The notes beneath the pieces were generated by a model. That model saw nothing but the letters and a program-made list of their open reading frames with translations, searched no databases and was not told the DNA's origin. The position numbers were made by a program, and so were the translations under genes. Positions 7,925-14,645 of a stretch of 36,306 bases of DNA are shown in pieces. Source of the DNA: an uncultured Gammaproteobacteria bacterium (GTDB taxonomy: Bacteria; Pseudomonadota; Gammaproteobacteria; Pseudomonadales; Azotimanducaceae). The stretch covers positions 1 through 36,306 of the forward strand of contig CAJWQG010000034.1 in the NCBI GenBank assembly GCA_913045175.1, written 5' to 3'. The first letter of the stretch is position 1. Every line of letters starts with the position of its first letter.

Positions 7925-9154
7925 TCAGTGACTACTCATGGCTGTCTTTGGCGTGATACTGACTGCTCTGATGCCGGGAAGAATCGTCACCAGTGCGGCA
8001 AACGCGTAGATAATTAACGCCGGCGCCGTCAGAACCAACGCATTGACGCCACCTTTTAGATGCAGAAACGGTACACCCCCCATCTCCATCGGCTCCGGTA
8101 AAACGAAACCAACCTGAGTCAGAAAGGTCAGGAGCGGAATCAATAACAGGTATCCCAACGCGATACTTAGTGTTGCCATCAGCATGGTTTCAACGAAAAT
8201 CAGCTTGAATACCTGCGCGGGCCTGCTACCAATGGCACGGAGCACGCCAAACTCTTTGGTTCGCTCAAGCACCGACATGAGCACAGTATTGAGCACACCG
8301 ATACACACCAAAAAAACGATGATCGCCATCGCAAAATAGTTTCCCTGAAGATCAGCCTGCATTGATTTGTAAAAGGCTTCCTCGACCACCTGCCACGGCG
8401 ATACCGTGGCTCCTGGTGTTACACCATCCAGTTGAAGCTGCAACGATGCCGCGATCACCTCGCTGCTATTCGCGTGGTCGACCAGCATTGCATATTCATG
8501 GACCTGGTCTCCAACACTGATAAACTCCTGGGCAGCTACGAGAGGTAGATATACTGAACTCCTGTCGTAGGAGTCTTTGGTTCCTACCAGGGCGACCACC
8601 TCAAAAATATCGTTAGCAATGGATCCGTCAGCCCCCTGGGAAATCAACACGATTTCGTCACCCAGACCAATGTTGAGCCGATTGGCGACACCGGCACCAA
8701 TCATCGCTTTGGCGAATCCGTTTCGGGTTAATGCCTCGTTGAAATACTCACCTGATCGAACCTTCTGTTTGATTCTGGACGTCGTGGGTTCGAGTTCTGC
8801 ATCAATGCCGATCACCGATACAGGCGACGTCTGATTACCGGCATAGGCCAGCGCGGGCGCAAAGACCCGCGGCGCATAGGCCTTTACTTCATCTGATTTC
8901 TCAAGGATCGACTCCACGGCATCGCGATCAGCAATCGTCTTATAGATTTTCGGGCGCTGCTCATAATCTTCCCAGTGAATCTGGATATGCCCGGTGTGAT
9001 CCAGGGTAAAAAACTCAATGGCGTTGCCATATGAACCCTGGGTTATGGAGAATGAAAAAGTACACAGGACAAATCCGCCAGTCATACTGAGCCCGGTCAG
9101 CAATGACCTTCTTCGCTGCCGAAAGATATTGCGGAACGCCAGCTTAAACAGCAT
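7925..9154 (-). CDS. ABC transporter permease, FtsX/LolC-like (first)
   Basis: This 409-residue paralogue of the neighbouring permease starts MLFKLAFRNIFRQRRRS, a basic cytoplasmic tail followed by a first helix around 20-40. It has a MacB_PCD-like periplasmic domain and three C-terminal helices. The KEFGVLRAIGSRPAQVFKL segment is the conserved cytoplasmic coupling loop. The ATG at 9154 shares its first base with the stop of the LolA-like gene (TGATG), which argues for translational coupling and against the TTG one codon earlier. Substrate specificity is not visible; lipoprotein, glycolipid or another hydrophobic compound is inferred from the partner genes. Confidence 0.93.
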   Translation of the reverse strand: MLFKLAFRNIFRQRRRSLLTGLSMTGGFVLCTFSFSITQGSYGNAIEFFTLDHTGHIQIHWEDYEQRPKIYKTIADRDAVESILEKSDEVKAYAPRVFAPALAYAGNQTSPVSVIGIDAELEPTTSRIKQKVRSGEYFNEALTRNGFAKAMIGAGVANRLNIGLGDEIVLISQGADGSIANDIFEVVALVGTKDSYDRSSVYLPLVAAQEFISVGDQVHEYAMLVDHANSSEVIAASLQLQLDGVTPGATVSPWQVVEEAFYKSMQADLQGNYFAMAIIVFLVCIGVLNTVLMSVLERTKEFGVLRAIGSRPAQVFKLIFVETMLMATLSIALGYLLLIPLLTFLTQVGFVLPEPMEMGGVPFLHLKGGVNALVLTAPALIIYAFAALVTILPGIRAVSITPKTAMSSH

Positions 9155-9903
9155 CAAAAACGGCTCGTCAGATTCCGCCGGGTGAATAGATCCTTCGTAA
9201 CATCTGTGGCGTCAAAATCGAGTTGTTCATATTCAACAACTGTCTCGTGACCCTCTTTGTTAAGGGGTATTACCTTGAGTATTGATGGCAATCGTTTGCC
9301 TTCAAATTCTTTTACGTCACTGAATTCCATGCGACGTATTTTTCGCCCACGCTCATCGAAGAAAACCTGTTCAACCGGCAACATTGCGTGGCGGTCCACC
9401 ATGTAATCAATTCGTCCCCAGACTGTTACCGTATCTTCTTTAGGCACGAGCGTAATTCGGTATTGATCTTCGGTCGTTTCCAAAGACAGATCGTAGGCAT
9501 CAACGAGTTCAGTTTCCCTGAGCAGGTCATCATTGGTTACATCACTCCCCATCCACGAGCCCATCATCATCGATGGTGGGACTTTGATCACCTTGTTGAT
9601 CTTGGGGAAGTAATTCCACATCTCTTTTTCACGCTTCAGGGTGGCAATACCCTCTTCTTTTTTGGGGGCAAGGATTCGATAGAGTGCATACTCCTGACCC
9701 AACGATTCAGCACTCATTCTCAAGCGACGTTCGTTGCGGGGTGTAACTACTGTCATCGTTATCGTCGCCCTGGATGCATCCCCCCTGTATAGCTTTTCCA
9801 TTTCCTCAATGATTTGATGAGCCTCATCCGAAAGCGCTTCAGCGAAACTGTGTTGCAAAGAAAGGGACGTCAGGAAAACGAGTACAACGAGCCAAAAACG
9901 CAT
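9154..9903 (-). CDS. Periplasmic LolA-like outer-membrane lipoprotein-sorting protein
   Basis: The 249-residue protein starts with a signal peptide (MRFWLVVLVFLTSLSLQHSF, cleavage likely near AEA) followed by a LolA/LolB-like fold. The segments MEKLYRGDASRATITMTVV, the YALYRILAPKKEEGIATL strand, and KEMWNYFPKINKVIKVPPSM are characteristic of the outer membrane lipoprotein-sorting family (PF17131-type). It is predicted to carry a lipidic ligand from the FtsX permeases across the periplasm. It is the first gene of the five-gene operon; GAGGAAAAAG lies just upstream of the ATG. No lipobox is visible, so a soluble carrier is favoured. Confidence 0.9.
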   Translation of the reverse strand: MRFWLVVLVFLTSLSLQHSFAEALSDEAHQIIEEMEKLYRGDASRATITMTVVTPRNERRLRMSAESLGQEYALYRILAPKKEEGIATLKREKEMWNYFPKINKVIKVPPSMMMGSWMGSDVTNDDLLRETELVDAYDLSLETTEDQYRITLVPKEDTVTVWGRIDYMVDRHAMLPVEQVFFDERGRKIRRMEFSDVKEFEGKRLPSILKVIPLNKEGHETVVEYEQLDFDATDVTKDLFTRRNLTSRF

Positions 9904-10055
9904 CTGCTTTTTCCTCTATGTAAGTACCCAAATCATAGCAGACAGACGTGATGAAGAAATCAGACATCGTTGTGCTATTTGCCCAAAGATATCAAGTAGA
10001 TTCGCACTGACACAACGTCGTATATTGTGGGTGGGCCACGAATACGAGACAGAAA

Positions 10056-10790
10056 ATGGAAGTACGAGTCGACGGCGCGATACTGCATGTGGAGGTTGAC
10101 GGACCCGAAGATAAACCGGCACTTTTACTCTGGCCTCCCGGTAACCGCACGCTCCGTGTCTGGGACCACTACATTCCAACTTTAAGCGAAAGATTCCACG
10201 TTATCCGCATCGACATCCGTGGCTGGGGCGAAAGCTCACCTGCAGAAGACCCGGAGAGGCAATATACCTTCGAGCAGTACACTCAGGATGCCAGCGATGT
10301 ACTCGATCACCTGGAAATCGAGCACTGTCAAATATGGTCGCAGTCATGGGGCACCAGGCCCGCCATCGTTTTTTGTGCCTTTAACCCCCGGCGAGTAATG
10401 TCCGCAGCGCTCTATGCGGCTAACTCTGACCTGCCAGATCGGGAGGCACAGATCGCAGGTACAGAGCGAGCAAAGGCGGAAAGACAAAGACTTGGTATTG
10501 AGACCATGGCGCTATCCGACGATTTTATGGACCACAAACATCCGGAAGCCGCCAAGCTGGTTGCGGGTGCATTGCGAAAATTCGATCTGTCCAGCGTCAT
10601 TGATAAGCTCACCATGCCCGTATTGATTGGTACCGGGGCTGAGGATCCAAATCTTGTATCGTCCAGGGTAATCGCCAAAACCGTGCCCAATGCTAAGTTG
10701 GTCGAGTTCCCTGCCGTCGGACACAATTCGATACTGGAACACCCAACGCTGGCGCTACAGACCTTCCTCGACTTCCAGGATTCGCTTTAA
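10056..10790 (+). CDS. Alpha/beta hydrolase
   Basis: The 244-residue sequence has the alpha/beta hydrolase fold with strand 3 VIRIDIRGWGESS, the nucleophile serine S97 in WSQSWGT (a variant of the GxSxG elbow with Ser in place of the first Gly), acid D197 in GTGAEDPN and catalytic H223 in VGHNSI. It has a short cap domain rich in charged residues (about 125-175). Small esterases, lactonases and haloperoxidase-like proteins share this layout, and the substrate is not determinable here. It precedes the LLM oxidoreductase by 37 bases and is probably co-transcribed, which suggests a shared catabolic route. Confidence 0.88.
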   Translation: MEVRVDGAILHVEVDGPEDKPALLLWPPGNRTLRVWDHYIPTLSERFHVIRIDIRGWGESSPAEDPERQYTFEQYTQDASDVLDHLEIEHCQIWSQSWGTRPAIVFCAFNPRRVMSAALYAANSDLPDREAQIAGTERAKAERQRLGIETMALSDDFMDHKHPEAAKLVAGALRKFDLSSVIDKLTMPVLIGTGAEDPNLVSSRVIAKTVPNAKLVEFPAVGHNSILEHPTLALQTFLDFQDSL

Positions 10791-10827
10791 GATTCGCAGC
10801 AACAAATAATTAGATCAGGAGATACAA

Positions 10828-11760
10828 ATGGATTTTGGTGTTCAGGTTAACGTTTACCGTGTGGCGTGGGACGATATCGTCGCTTCCGTTCAGGCATTAG
10901 AAGCAGGCGGTTGGGATAGCGTGTGGTTCGCAGATCACCATATCCCACCAGGTGGCGGAGGAAACGACGCTGAAGAAGCGAAGACCGCTTTTGAGGGTTT
11001 AGCGGCGATCGCCACCGTCGCCGGTATGACCAAAAAGCTGCGTCTAGGCAATCTCGTTCTGGGAAACACCTACAGAAATCCAGGACATACAGCGCTTATT
11101 GCCGCGACTATCGACACCGTGAGTGAAGGTCGTTTTACCCTGGGTATCGGTGCAGGTTGGTATGAGCGAGAGCATGAGGCCTACGGGTGGAATTTTCCTT
11201 CTATGAAAGAGCGCCAGGACAAATTCGAGGAAGCCTGCGAGTTAATCCGCAGCCTGTTTCACTCTCGCGAACCGGTAGATTTCAACGGCACGTATTACCA
11301 ACTGGACCATGCACAACTATCGCCCGGCAACTTTGACGACAGCAAGCCCATACCAATCATGGTTGGTGGAACTGGCCCCAAACGCACGCTGCGCACTCTG
11401 GCACGGTATGGCGATGTCATGAACCTCGATGGATGGGCAGGTGGCGGTATGTCACTGGACTACTACAAATACAAAGCGGGTATTCTGGAACAACATTGTG
11501 AGGATTGCGGACGTGACCCGGCGGAAATACGTAGAACGCTCACCATGCCCTGCTTGGTCACCTACGATAAAGCCCGGGCGGATGCCATGATTCAGGAGTA
11601 CGGTGAGGGAACCGTGGCCGGACCAAAACAGTACGTCATTGATCGCATTGGCGAGTTTCAGGACGCAGGAATTTCAGAGATCATGTTTGGCTATCTGCCT
11701 ACGGGCAAGGTCAGCCTTCTACAACGTTTTGAAGCAGAAATAATCAGCGCGTTTCGTTAA
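10828..11760 (+). CDS. LLM-class flavin- or F420-dependent oxidoreductase
   Basis: This 310-residue TIM-barrel oxidoreductase of the luciferase-like monooxygenase family begins MDFGVQVNVYRVAWDDIVAS. It carries GWDSVWFADHHIPPGGG, LRLGNLVLGNTYRNPGHTAL and GRFTLGIGAGWYEREHEAYG, all standard segments around the flavin pocket. The C-terminal GPKQYVIDRIGEFQDAGISE is also typical. AGGAG sits six bases before the ATG. A truncated paralogue lies tail-to-tail only 15 bases downstream (11776-12045), so the two may derive from a former cluster. The cofactor (FMN or F420) cannot be decided from sequence reading. Confidence 0.92.
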   Translation: MDFGVQVNVYRVAWDDIVASVQALEAGGWDSVWFADHHIPPGGGGNDAEEAKTAFEGLAAIATVAGMTKKLRLGNLVLGNTYRNPGHTALIAATIDTVSEGRFTLGIGAGWYEREHEAYGWNFPSMKERQDKFEEACELIRSLFHSREPVDFNGTYYQLDHAQLSPGNFDDSKPIPIMVGGTGPKRTLRTLARYGDVMNLDGWAGGGMSLDYYKYKAGILEQHCEDCGRDPAEIRRTLTMPCLVTYDKARADAMIQEYGEGTVAGPKQYVIDRIGEFQDAGISEIMFGYLPTGKVSLLQRFEAEIISAFR

Positions 11761-11775
11761 GCCTTCATCGGATGG

Positions 11776-12045
11776 TTAGAACTTAGAGAGAACTTCTTCG
11801 TCTATTTCCTGGAAGAACGCCGGCGCTACCACCTTGTAGTGCGGGATAATTTCGGCCACACCGGCATCTATGTATTCGCCAACGCGGTCAATCACGAACT
11901 GCGGTGAGCCGATCGCTTTCCAGTCATCTCCATCGCGAGACTTTTTTGCTTGCTTTTCATCCCGAATGATACGAATAGGAACGTGTGCGGTTTTCTGAAT
12001 CTCCGATGGGTCTCGCCCAACACTTTCACAGTGTTTTTCAAGAAT
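11776..12045 (-). pseudogene. C-terminal remnant of an LLM-class oxidoreductase
   Basis: The minus strand codes for about 89 residues, ILEKHCESVGRDPSEIQ through GSPQFVIDRVGEYIDAGVAE to EEVLSKF and a TAA stop. This matches the last quarter of LLM oxidoreductases and is clearly paralogous to the intact neighbour, whose equivalent part starts ILEQHCEDCGRDPAEIR. No N-terminal three quarters and no start codon are present. The coding sequence begins abruptly at about 12045, where it meets the truncated substrate-binding protein in a different frame. It is a deletion remnant, or the mark of an assembly join. Confidence 0.85.
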
Positions 12046-12340
12046 CTACACCTCCAGCTGCGGGAATCGTCAGCGCGTCCATGTTCGTCATGGTGCAGAC
12101 ATCAAATTCACCAGCGGTGTACTGATTGATTGACTCGATATAATCGTTAAATTGAACGACATCAATGGTGATGCCATATTTTTTAGCCCACTTGTCGACA
12201 ATACCGGCGTCCTTGGCATAACCCCGAGGCATCCAGCCGACATAAATACTCCAGGCAATTTTGTAGTCGTCCTTCGCTGCCACAGAAAACGACAGCAATG
12301 ACATAATAGATATAGTAAGAATGCTTCGTGCGAAACGCAT
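12038..12340 (-). pseudogene. Truncated NitT/TauT-type ABC substrate-binding protein under a guanidine riboswitch
   Basis: A signal peptide (MRFARSILTISIMSLLSFSV, then AAKDDYKIA) is followed by IAWSIYVGWMPRGYAKD, the start of the NitT/TauT periplasmic binding-protein fold, and CTMTNMDALTIPAAGGVDS. There the frame hits TGA after 100 residues, where the family normally continues to about 340. The lost part is replaced by LLM oxidoreductase sequence in another frame. ATG 12340 has a strong AGGAG six bases upstream; a longer frame reaching to 12445 would run through the riboswitch and is rejected. Proteins of this type with this riboswitch accompany guanidine carboxylase operons, so a guanidine-binding role for the intact ancestor is inferred. 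Confidence 0.88.
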
Positions 12341-12368
12341 TAATTTCTCCTTTAAGTAGTTACACAAT

Positions 12369-12385
12369 GGAGACGCACAGTCTCC
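12369..12385 (-). promoter_or_regulatory. Possible expression-platform hairpin of the riboswitch
   Basis: GGAGAC-TGTGC-GTCTCC on the minus strand forms a perfect 6-bp stem. Its 5' arm overlaps the 3' end of the aptamer (CCCGGGAGA), so it could compete with aptamer folding. No U-run follows, so control of translation or a partial platform is more likely than intrinsic termination. This is inference from base pairing alone. Confidence 0.45.
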
Positions 12386-12467
12386 CGGGCTTTTATCCCT
12401 CCGTGTAACCTCCTTAAGAAGGTCGAATGCTCTCGGACCAGACAACTAAAAGGCCGGAACCCTATCG
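12381..12467 (-). promoter_or_regulatory. Guanidine-I riboswitch (ykkC class)
   Basis: Read on the minus strand, the conserved blocks of the class appear in order: ATAGGGTTCCG, then TGGTCCGAGAG, a variable ACCTTC-TTAA-GGAGGT stem-loop, then ACACGGAGGGATAAAAGCCC and GGGAGA. Guanidine-I riboswitches turn on genes for guanidine export, carboxylation and NitT/TauT-type uptake when guanidinium binds. Here it precedes a truncated binding protein of that type by about 40 bases, so the aptamer looks intact while its target gene is broken. Confidence 0.95.
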
Positions 12468-12514
12468 TTCTATTGTTGAAGACCAGCGAACTGCTCTCTC
12501 CGCATCTATTGATG

Positions 12515-12530
12515 TGCAAACGATGTGCCA
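12515..12530 (-). promoter_or_regulatory. Sigma-54 promoter upstream of the guanidine riboswitch
   Basis: The minus strand reads TGGCAC-ATCGT-TTGCA, an exact match to the sigma-54 consensus TGGCAC-N5-TTGCA with the invariant GG and GC at correct spacing. The start of transcription would fall near 12504, about 37 bases before the riboswitch. An IHF-like site with one mismatch (AATCAG-N4-TTT, 12536-12548) and an NtrC-type palindrome lie upstream, so nitrogen limitation is the inferred signal. Confidence 0.8.
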
Positions 12531-12592
12531 ATGCAAATCAGGGGCTTTCAGGACGTTCAACGCAGAAAAAGAACCAGTATCGAGCATCGCGC

Positions 12593-12607
12593 GCACAGAT
12601 TAAGTGC
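12593..12607. promoter_or_regulatory. NtrC-type enhancer palindrome
   Basis: GCAC-AGATTAA-GTGC matches the NtrC core GCAC-N7-GTGC on all eight positions. Its centre is about 96 bases upstream of the inferred sigma-54 transcription start, a usual enhancer distance. The outer bases (CGCAC...GTGCG) differ from the full TGCACC...GGTGCA consensus. Confidence 0.6.
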
Positions 12608-12645
12608 GTCCGGTCAGCAAAAAACACAACACAAAAACGCGGGAC

Positions 12646-12679
12646 AAAAAAAAGCCGCTGGCGGCACCGCCAGCGGCTT
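12646..12679 (-). terminator. Intrinsic terminator of the TorF-family gene
   Basis: A perfect 12-bp stem (AGCCGCTGGCGG, loop CA, CCGCCAGCGGCT) is followed on the minus strand by eight T residues. It begins 17 bases after the stop of the gene ending at 12696, and separates that transcript from the riboswitch promoter. Confidence 0.93.
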
Positions 12680-12695
12680 CGTCCTAGACTCAAAT

Positions 12696-13367
12696 CTATT
12701 CGATAGGAATGCTATAGGAAACGATGAACGATGGACTAGGCTCGTCGCCTGTATAGTCGATCCAGGAGCTCAGGGTAAACGACAGATTGTCGTTATATGA
12801 GTAACCAACATCGAAGTGAGTCGCATCATCGTTACTACCACCACCCCAGTCGTGATCACCGATCGCGAAACTCCAGGAGCCTACGCCGACAGAAGCATTG
12901 ATGTAACTATAATCTTCATTAGCCGCATAGCCACCCGTCTCGCCTGCAATGTTGTCATAGTAGCTGACACTGACAGGACCGTATCCTAATGAGACGATGA
13001 CTTCCATAAAGTCACCAATCTGACCATCGGTACTTTCAAAATCACCCGTCGGATAGACGTACGAAGTAACGTTGATGTCATAGCTAAAGCCTTCGATTTC
13101 ACCGCCATATCCGGCAAAAATGTCAAACTCAGTTCCAGCGGTCGTGTCACCAGAGGACACCCAGAGACCAGCATATGCACCGCCTTCACTGAAGACGAGA
13201 TCAGCCGAAGCTGCAGGCGTACCTGAACCAAGATCAAATCCTCTCCACAAGTAAGAGGTCGCGACGGTTGCAGATGCTGCAACTTCCGCATTAGCAGCCG
13301 GAACGATTGTACCCGCGCTCAAGGCAACCGCAAATGCACCGGCAAGAAGTTTTTTTGTGAATGTCAT
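12696..13367 (-). CDS. TorF/Gcw_chp family putative porin
   Basis: The 223-residue protein begins with a signal peptide (MTFTKKLLAGAFAVALSAGT, cleavage near ANA-EVAAS). It carries the family hallmark ATSYLWRGFDLGSGTPA, repeated amphipathic strands such as YAGLWVSSG, FDIFAGYGGE and FDVGYSYND, and ends in FIVSYSIPIE. This is the proteobacterial conserved family TIGR02001, a predicted outer-membrane barrel often found beside ammonium-transport and nitrogen-control genes. The start at 13367 is chosen for GGAG six bases upstream; a TTG four codons earlier is unlikely. Its promoter carries NtrC, IHF and sigma-54 elements and a strong terminator follows, so it is a stand-alone nitrogen-regulated unit. 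Substrate is unknown; nitrogenous solute uptake is inferred. Confidence 0.88.
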   Translation of the reverse strand: MTFTKKLLAGAFAVALSAGTIVPAANAEVAASATVATSYLWRGFDLGSGTPAASADLVFSEGGAYAGLWVSSGDTTAGTEFDIFAGYGGEIEGFSYDINVTSYVYPTGDFESTDGQIGDFMEVIVSLGYGPVSVSYYDNIAGETGGYAANEDYSYINASVGVGSWSFAIGDHDWGGGSNDDATHFDVGYSYNDNLSFTLSSWIDYTGDEPSPSFIVSYSIPIE

Positions 13368-13438
13368 ATTCTGCTCCAAGATGAACTTAATTAATTTAAC
13401 GCTGGCCCATGATTAATTAACCAGACTGCCCATCTCAT

Positions 13439-13454
13439 AGCATTATCCTTGCCA
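13439..13454 (-). promoter_or_regulatory. Sigma-54 promoter of the TorF-family gene
   Basis: The minus strand reads TGGCAA-GGATA-ATGCT, with the invariant -24 GG and -12 GC at exact spacing and one mismatch in each half of the consensus. The inferred transcription start is near 13428, giving a leader of about 60 bases. Confidence 0.75.
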
Positions 13455-13472
13455 AGTTTTAAAACCCATATA

Positions 13473-13485
13473 AATCAATTTGTTA
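13473..13485 (+). promoter_or_regulatory. IHF binding site
   Basis: AATCAATTTGTTA fits the IHF consensus WATCAR-N4-TTR at every defined position. It lies between the NtrC enhancers and the sigma-54 promoter, where IHF bending normally brings activator and polymerase together. Confidence 0.65.
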
Positions 13486-13525
13486 GGAGAATATAGTGGA
13501 GACCGGTAGGAATATAGGCAGAATA

Positions 13526-13564
13526 AACGCACTATATTAGTGCGTTAATGCGCCCATATGGTGC
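13526..13564. promoter_or_regulatory. Tandem NtrC enhancer sites
   Basis: Site 1 is AACGCAC-TATATTA-GTGCGTT (13526-13546?, centre 13536), a perfect extended palindrome around the GCAC-N7-GTGC core; the core itself is 13529-13543. Site 2 is GCGC-CCATATG-GTGC (13550-13564), seven of eight core positions. The centres are 21 bp apart, two helical turns, and lie about 108 and 129 bases upstream of the inferred start, much like the glnA enhancer. Confidence 0.7.
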
Positions 13565-13595
13565 CAGGATTTTACGCGTCTCGTTGGGCGGCGAG

Positions 13596-14588
13596 TTATC
13601 CAGGTAAGCAAGCTTTGTCGTAGTCAGCGAACGATATCATTCGCTGCGCATCTTCATCCCAGAGCGCGAGCCATGCGGTGCCAAGGCTTTCCCACAAACC
13701 TAGCCGGCGCGCCTCCTGAAACTCCGAATTCTCGTTGAAGCTGGCGGGCAACCAATAATTTGGAATCCGCGGATACTGATGGTGAATGTGGTGATAACCA
13801 ATGTTACCCGTCACGAAATGCAGCCACCGAGGAAGATCGTAAAACGAACTGCTATTTAACGCTGCTTCATGATAACTCCAGCCATCCTGACGCACCCAAT
13901 ACGCATCTTCAAACTGGTGTTGTACGTAGAACAACCAGACGGCGCCCATCGACGACAAAAAGACGATCGGTCCATAGACCATAAGGAAGGGAACCAGGCC
14001 AAATGCAGCAATTAGCGCACCGTAGTACAAGGCGATGCCAATATTCGTGCCCATTACGCTGATCCAGCCCTCTCTAGTATAGAACTGTTGCCCCAGAGGT
14101 AATCGATGCAGAATCAGAAAATGGACCGGGGCCGCAACAAGAAACAAAAACCATGGGTTTCGATAGGTGCGATAGCGAAACCGCTCGAGAGCACTCGCGT
14201 TTTGGTACTCCTCAACGGTCATGGTGATGACATCACCTTCACCACGTTTATCCAGATTTCCTGTCGTTTGATGATGTTTGGCATGCTGACGAGCCCAATA
14301 CTTCAATGGCGTGTTGGTCAGTATGCCAATGACATTACCCAGCAAGTCGTTTTGCCACCGATACGGTAGATAGGAACCATGGGCGCAATCATGCCCGATC
14401 ATGAACAAACGCAGATACGCTACCGACGCGACAATGGTTAACGCAATCGTCAGTCCGTAATGAAAGGAAAGAGATTCAAATGCCAATGAGACGGCGACCG
14501 CTAACAACAGGACCGTGTGTCCAAATTGACCAGCTGCGCGCCAGTAAGATGCCTTGGTATACCTATCCGTAGTGGTTATTGCTGCCAC
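13596..14588 (-). CDS. Membrane fatty acid desaturase
   Basis: This integral-membrane di-iron enzyme introduces a double bond in acyl chains. Three histidine boxes are present: HDCAH (66-70), HAKHH (102-106) and HHIHH (266-270). Hydrophobic stretches lie between them (about 26-62, 145-165 and 180-222), and an N-Q-F-E-like VQHQFEDAYW segment lies before the last box. The length of 330 is usual for the PF00487 family. The start codon is GTG, supported by AGGAG five bases upstream. It is the last gene of the probable four-gene run from 19879, separated from the fused dihydroorotate dehydrogenase by 57 bases. Regiospecificity cannot be told from the sequence. Confidence 0.93.
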   Translation of the reverse strand: MAAITTTDRYTKASYWRAAGQFGHTVLLLAVAVSLAFESLSFHYGLTIALTIVASVAYLRLFMIGHDCAHGSYLPYRWQNDLLGNVIGILTNTPLKYWARQHAKHHQTTGNLDKRGEGDVITMTVEEYQNASALERFRYRTYRNPWFLFLVAAPVHFLILHRLPLGQQFYTREGWISVMGTNIGIALYYGALIAAFGLVPFLMVYGPIVFLSSMGAVWLFYVQHQFEDAYWVRQDGWSYHEAALNSSSFYDLPRWLHFVTGNIGYHHIHHQYPRIPNYWLPASFNENSEFQEARRLGLWESLGTAWLALWDEDAQRMISFADYDKACLPG

Positions 14589-14645
14589 ACTATCTCCTAG
14601 TACAACGCGCCGAACTTTGGCAAAAAAGAGCCGGCAAGTAAACCG

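Noticed and set aside
12341-12445. N-terminal extension of the truncated binding protein
   Set aside because: The extension is encoded by the riboswitch itself; the ATG at 12340 has AGGAG and starts a signal peptide.
12473-12800. Two plus-strand open frames over the riboswitch promoter and terminator
   Set aside because: They cross the sigma-54 promoter, the NtrC site and a perfect terminator, are rich in Lys/Arg/Gln from A-rich repeats, and have no ribosome site.
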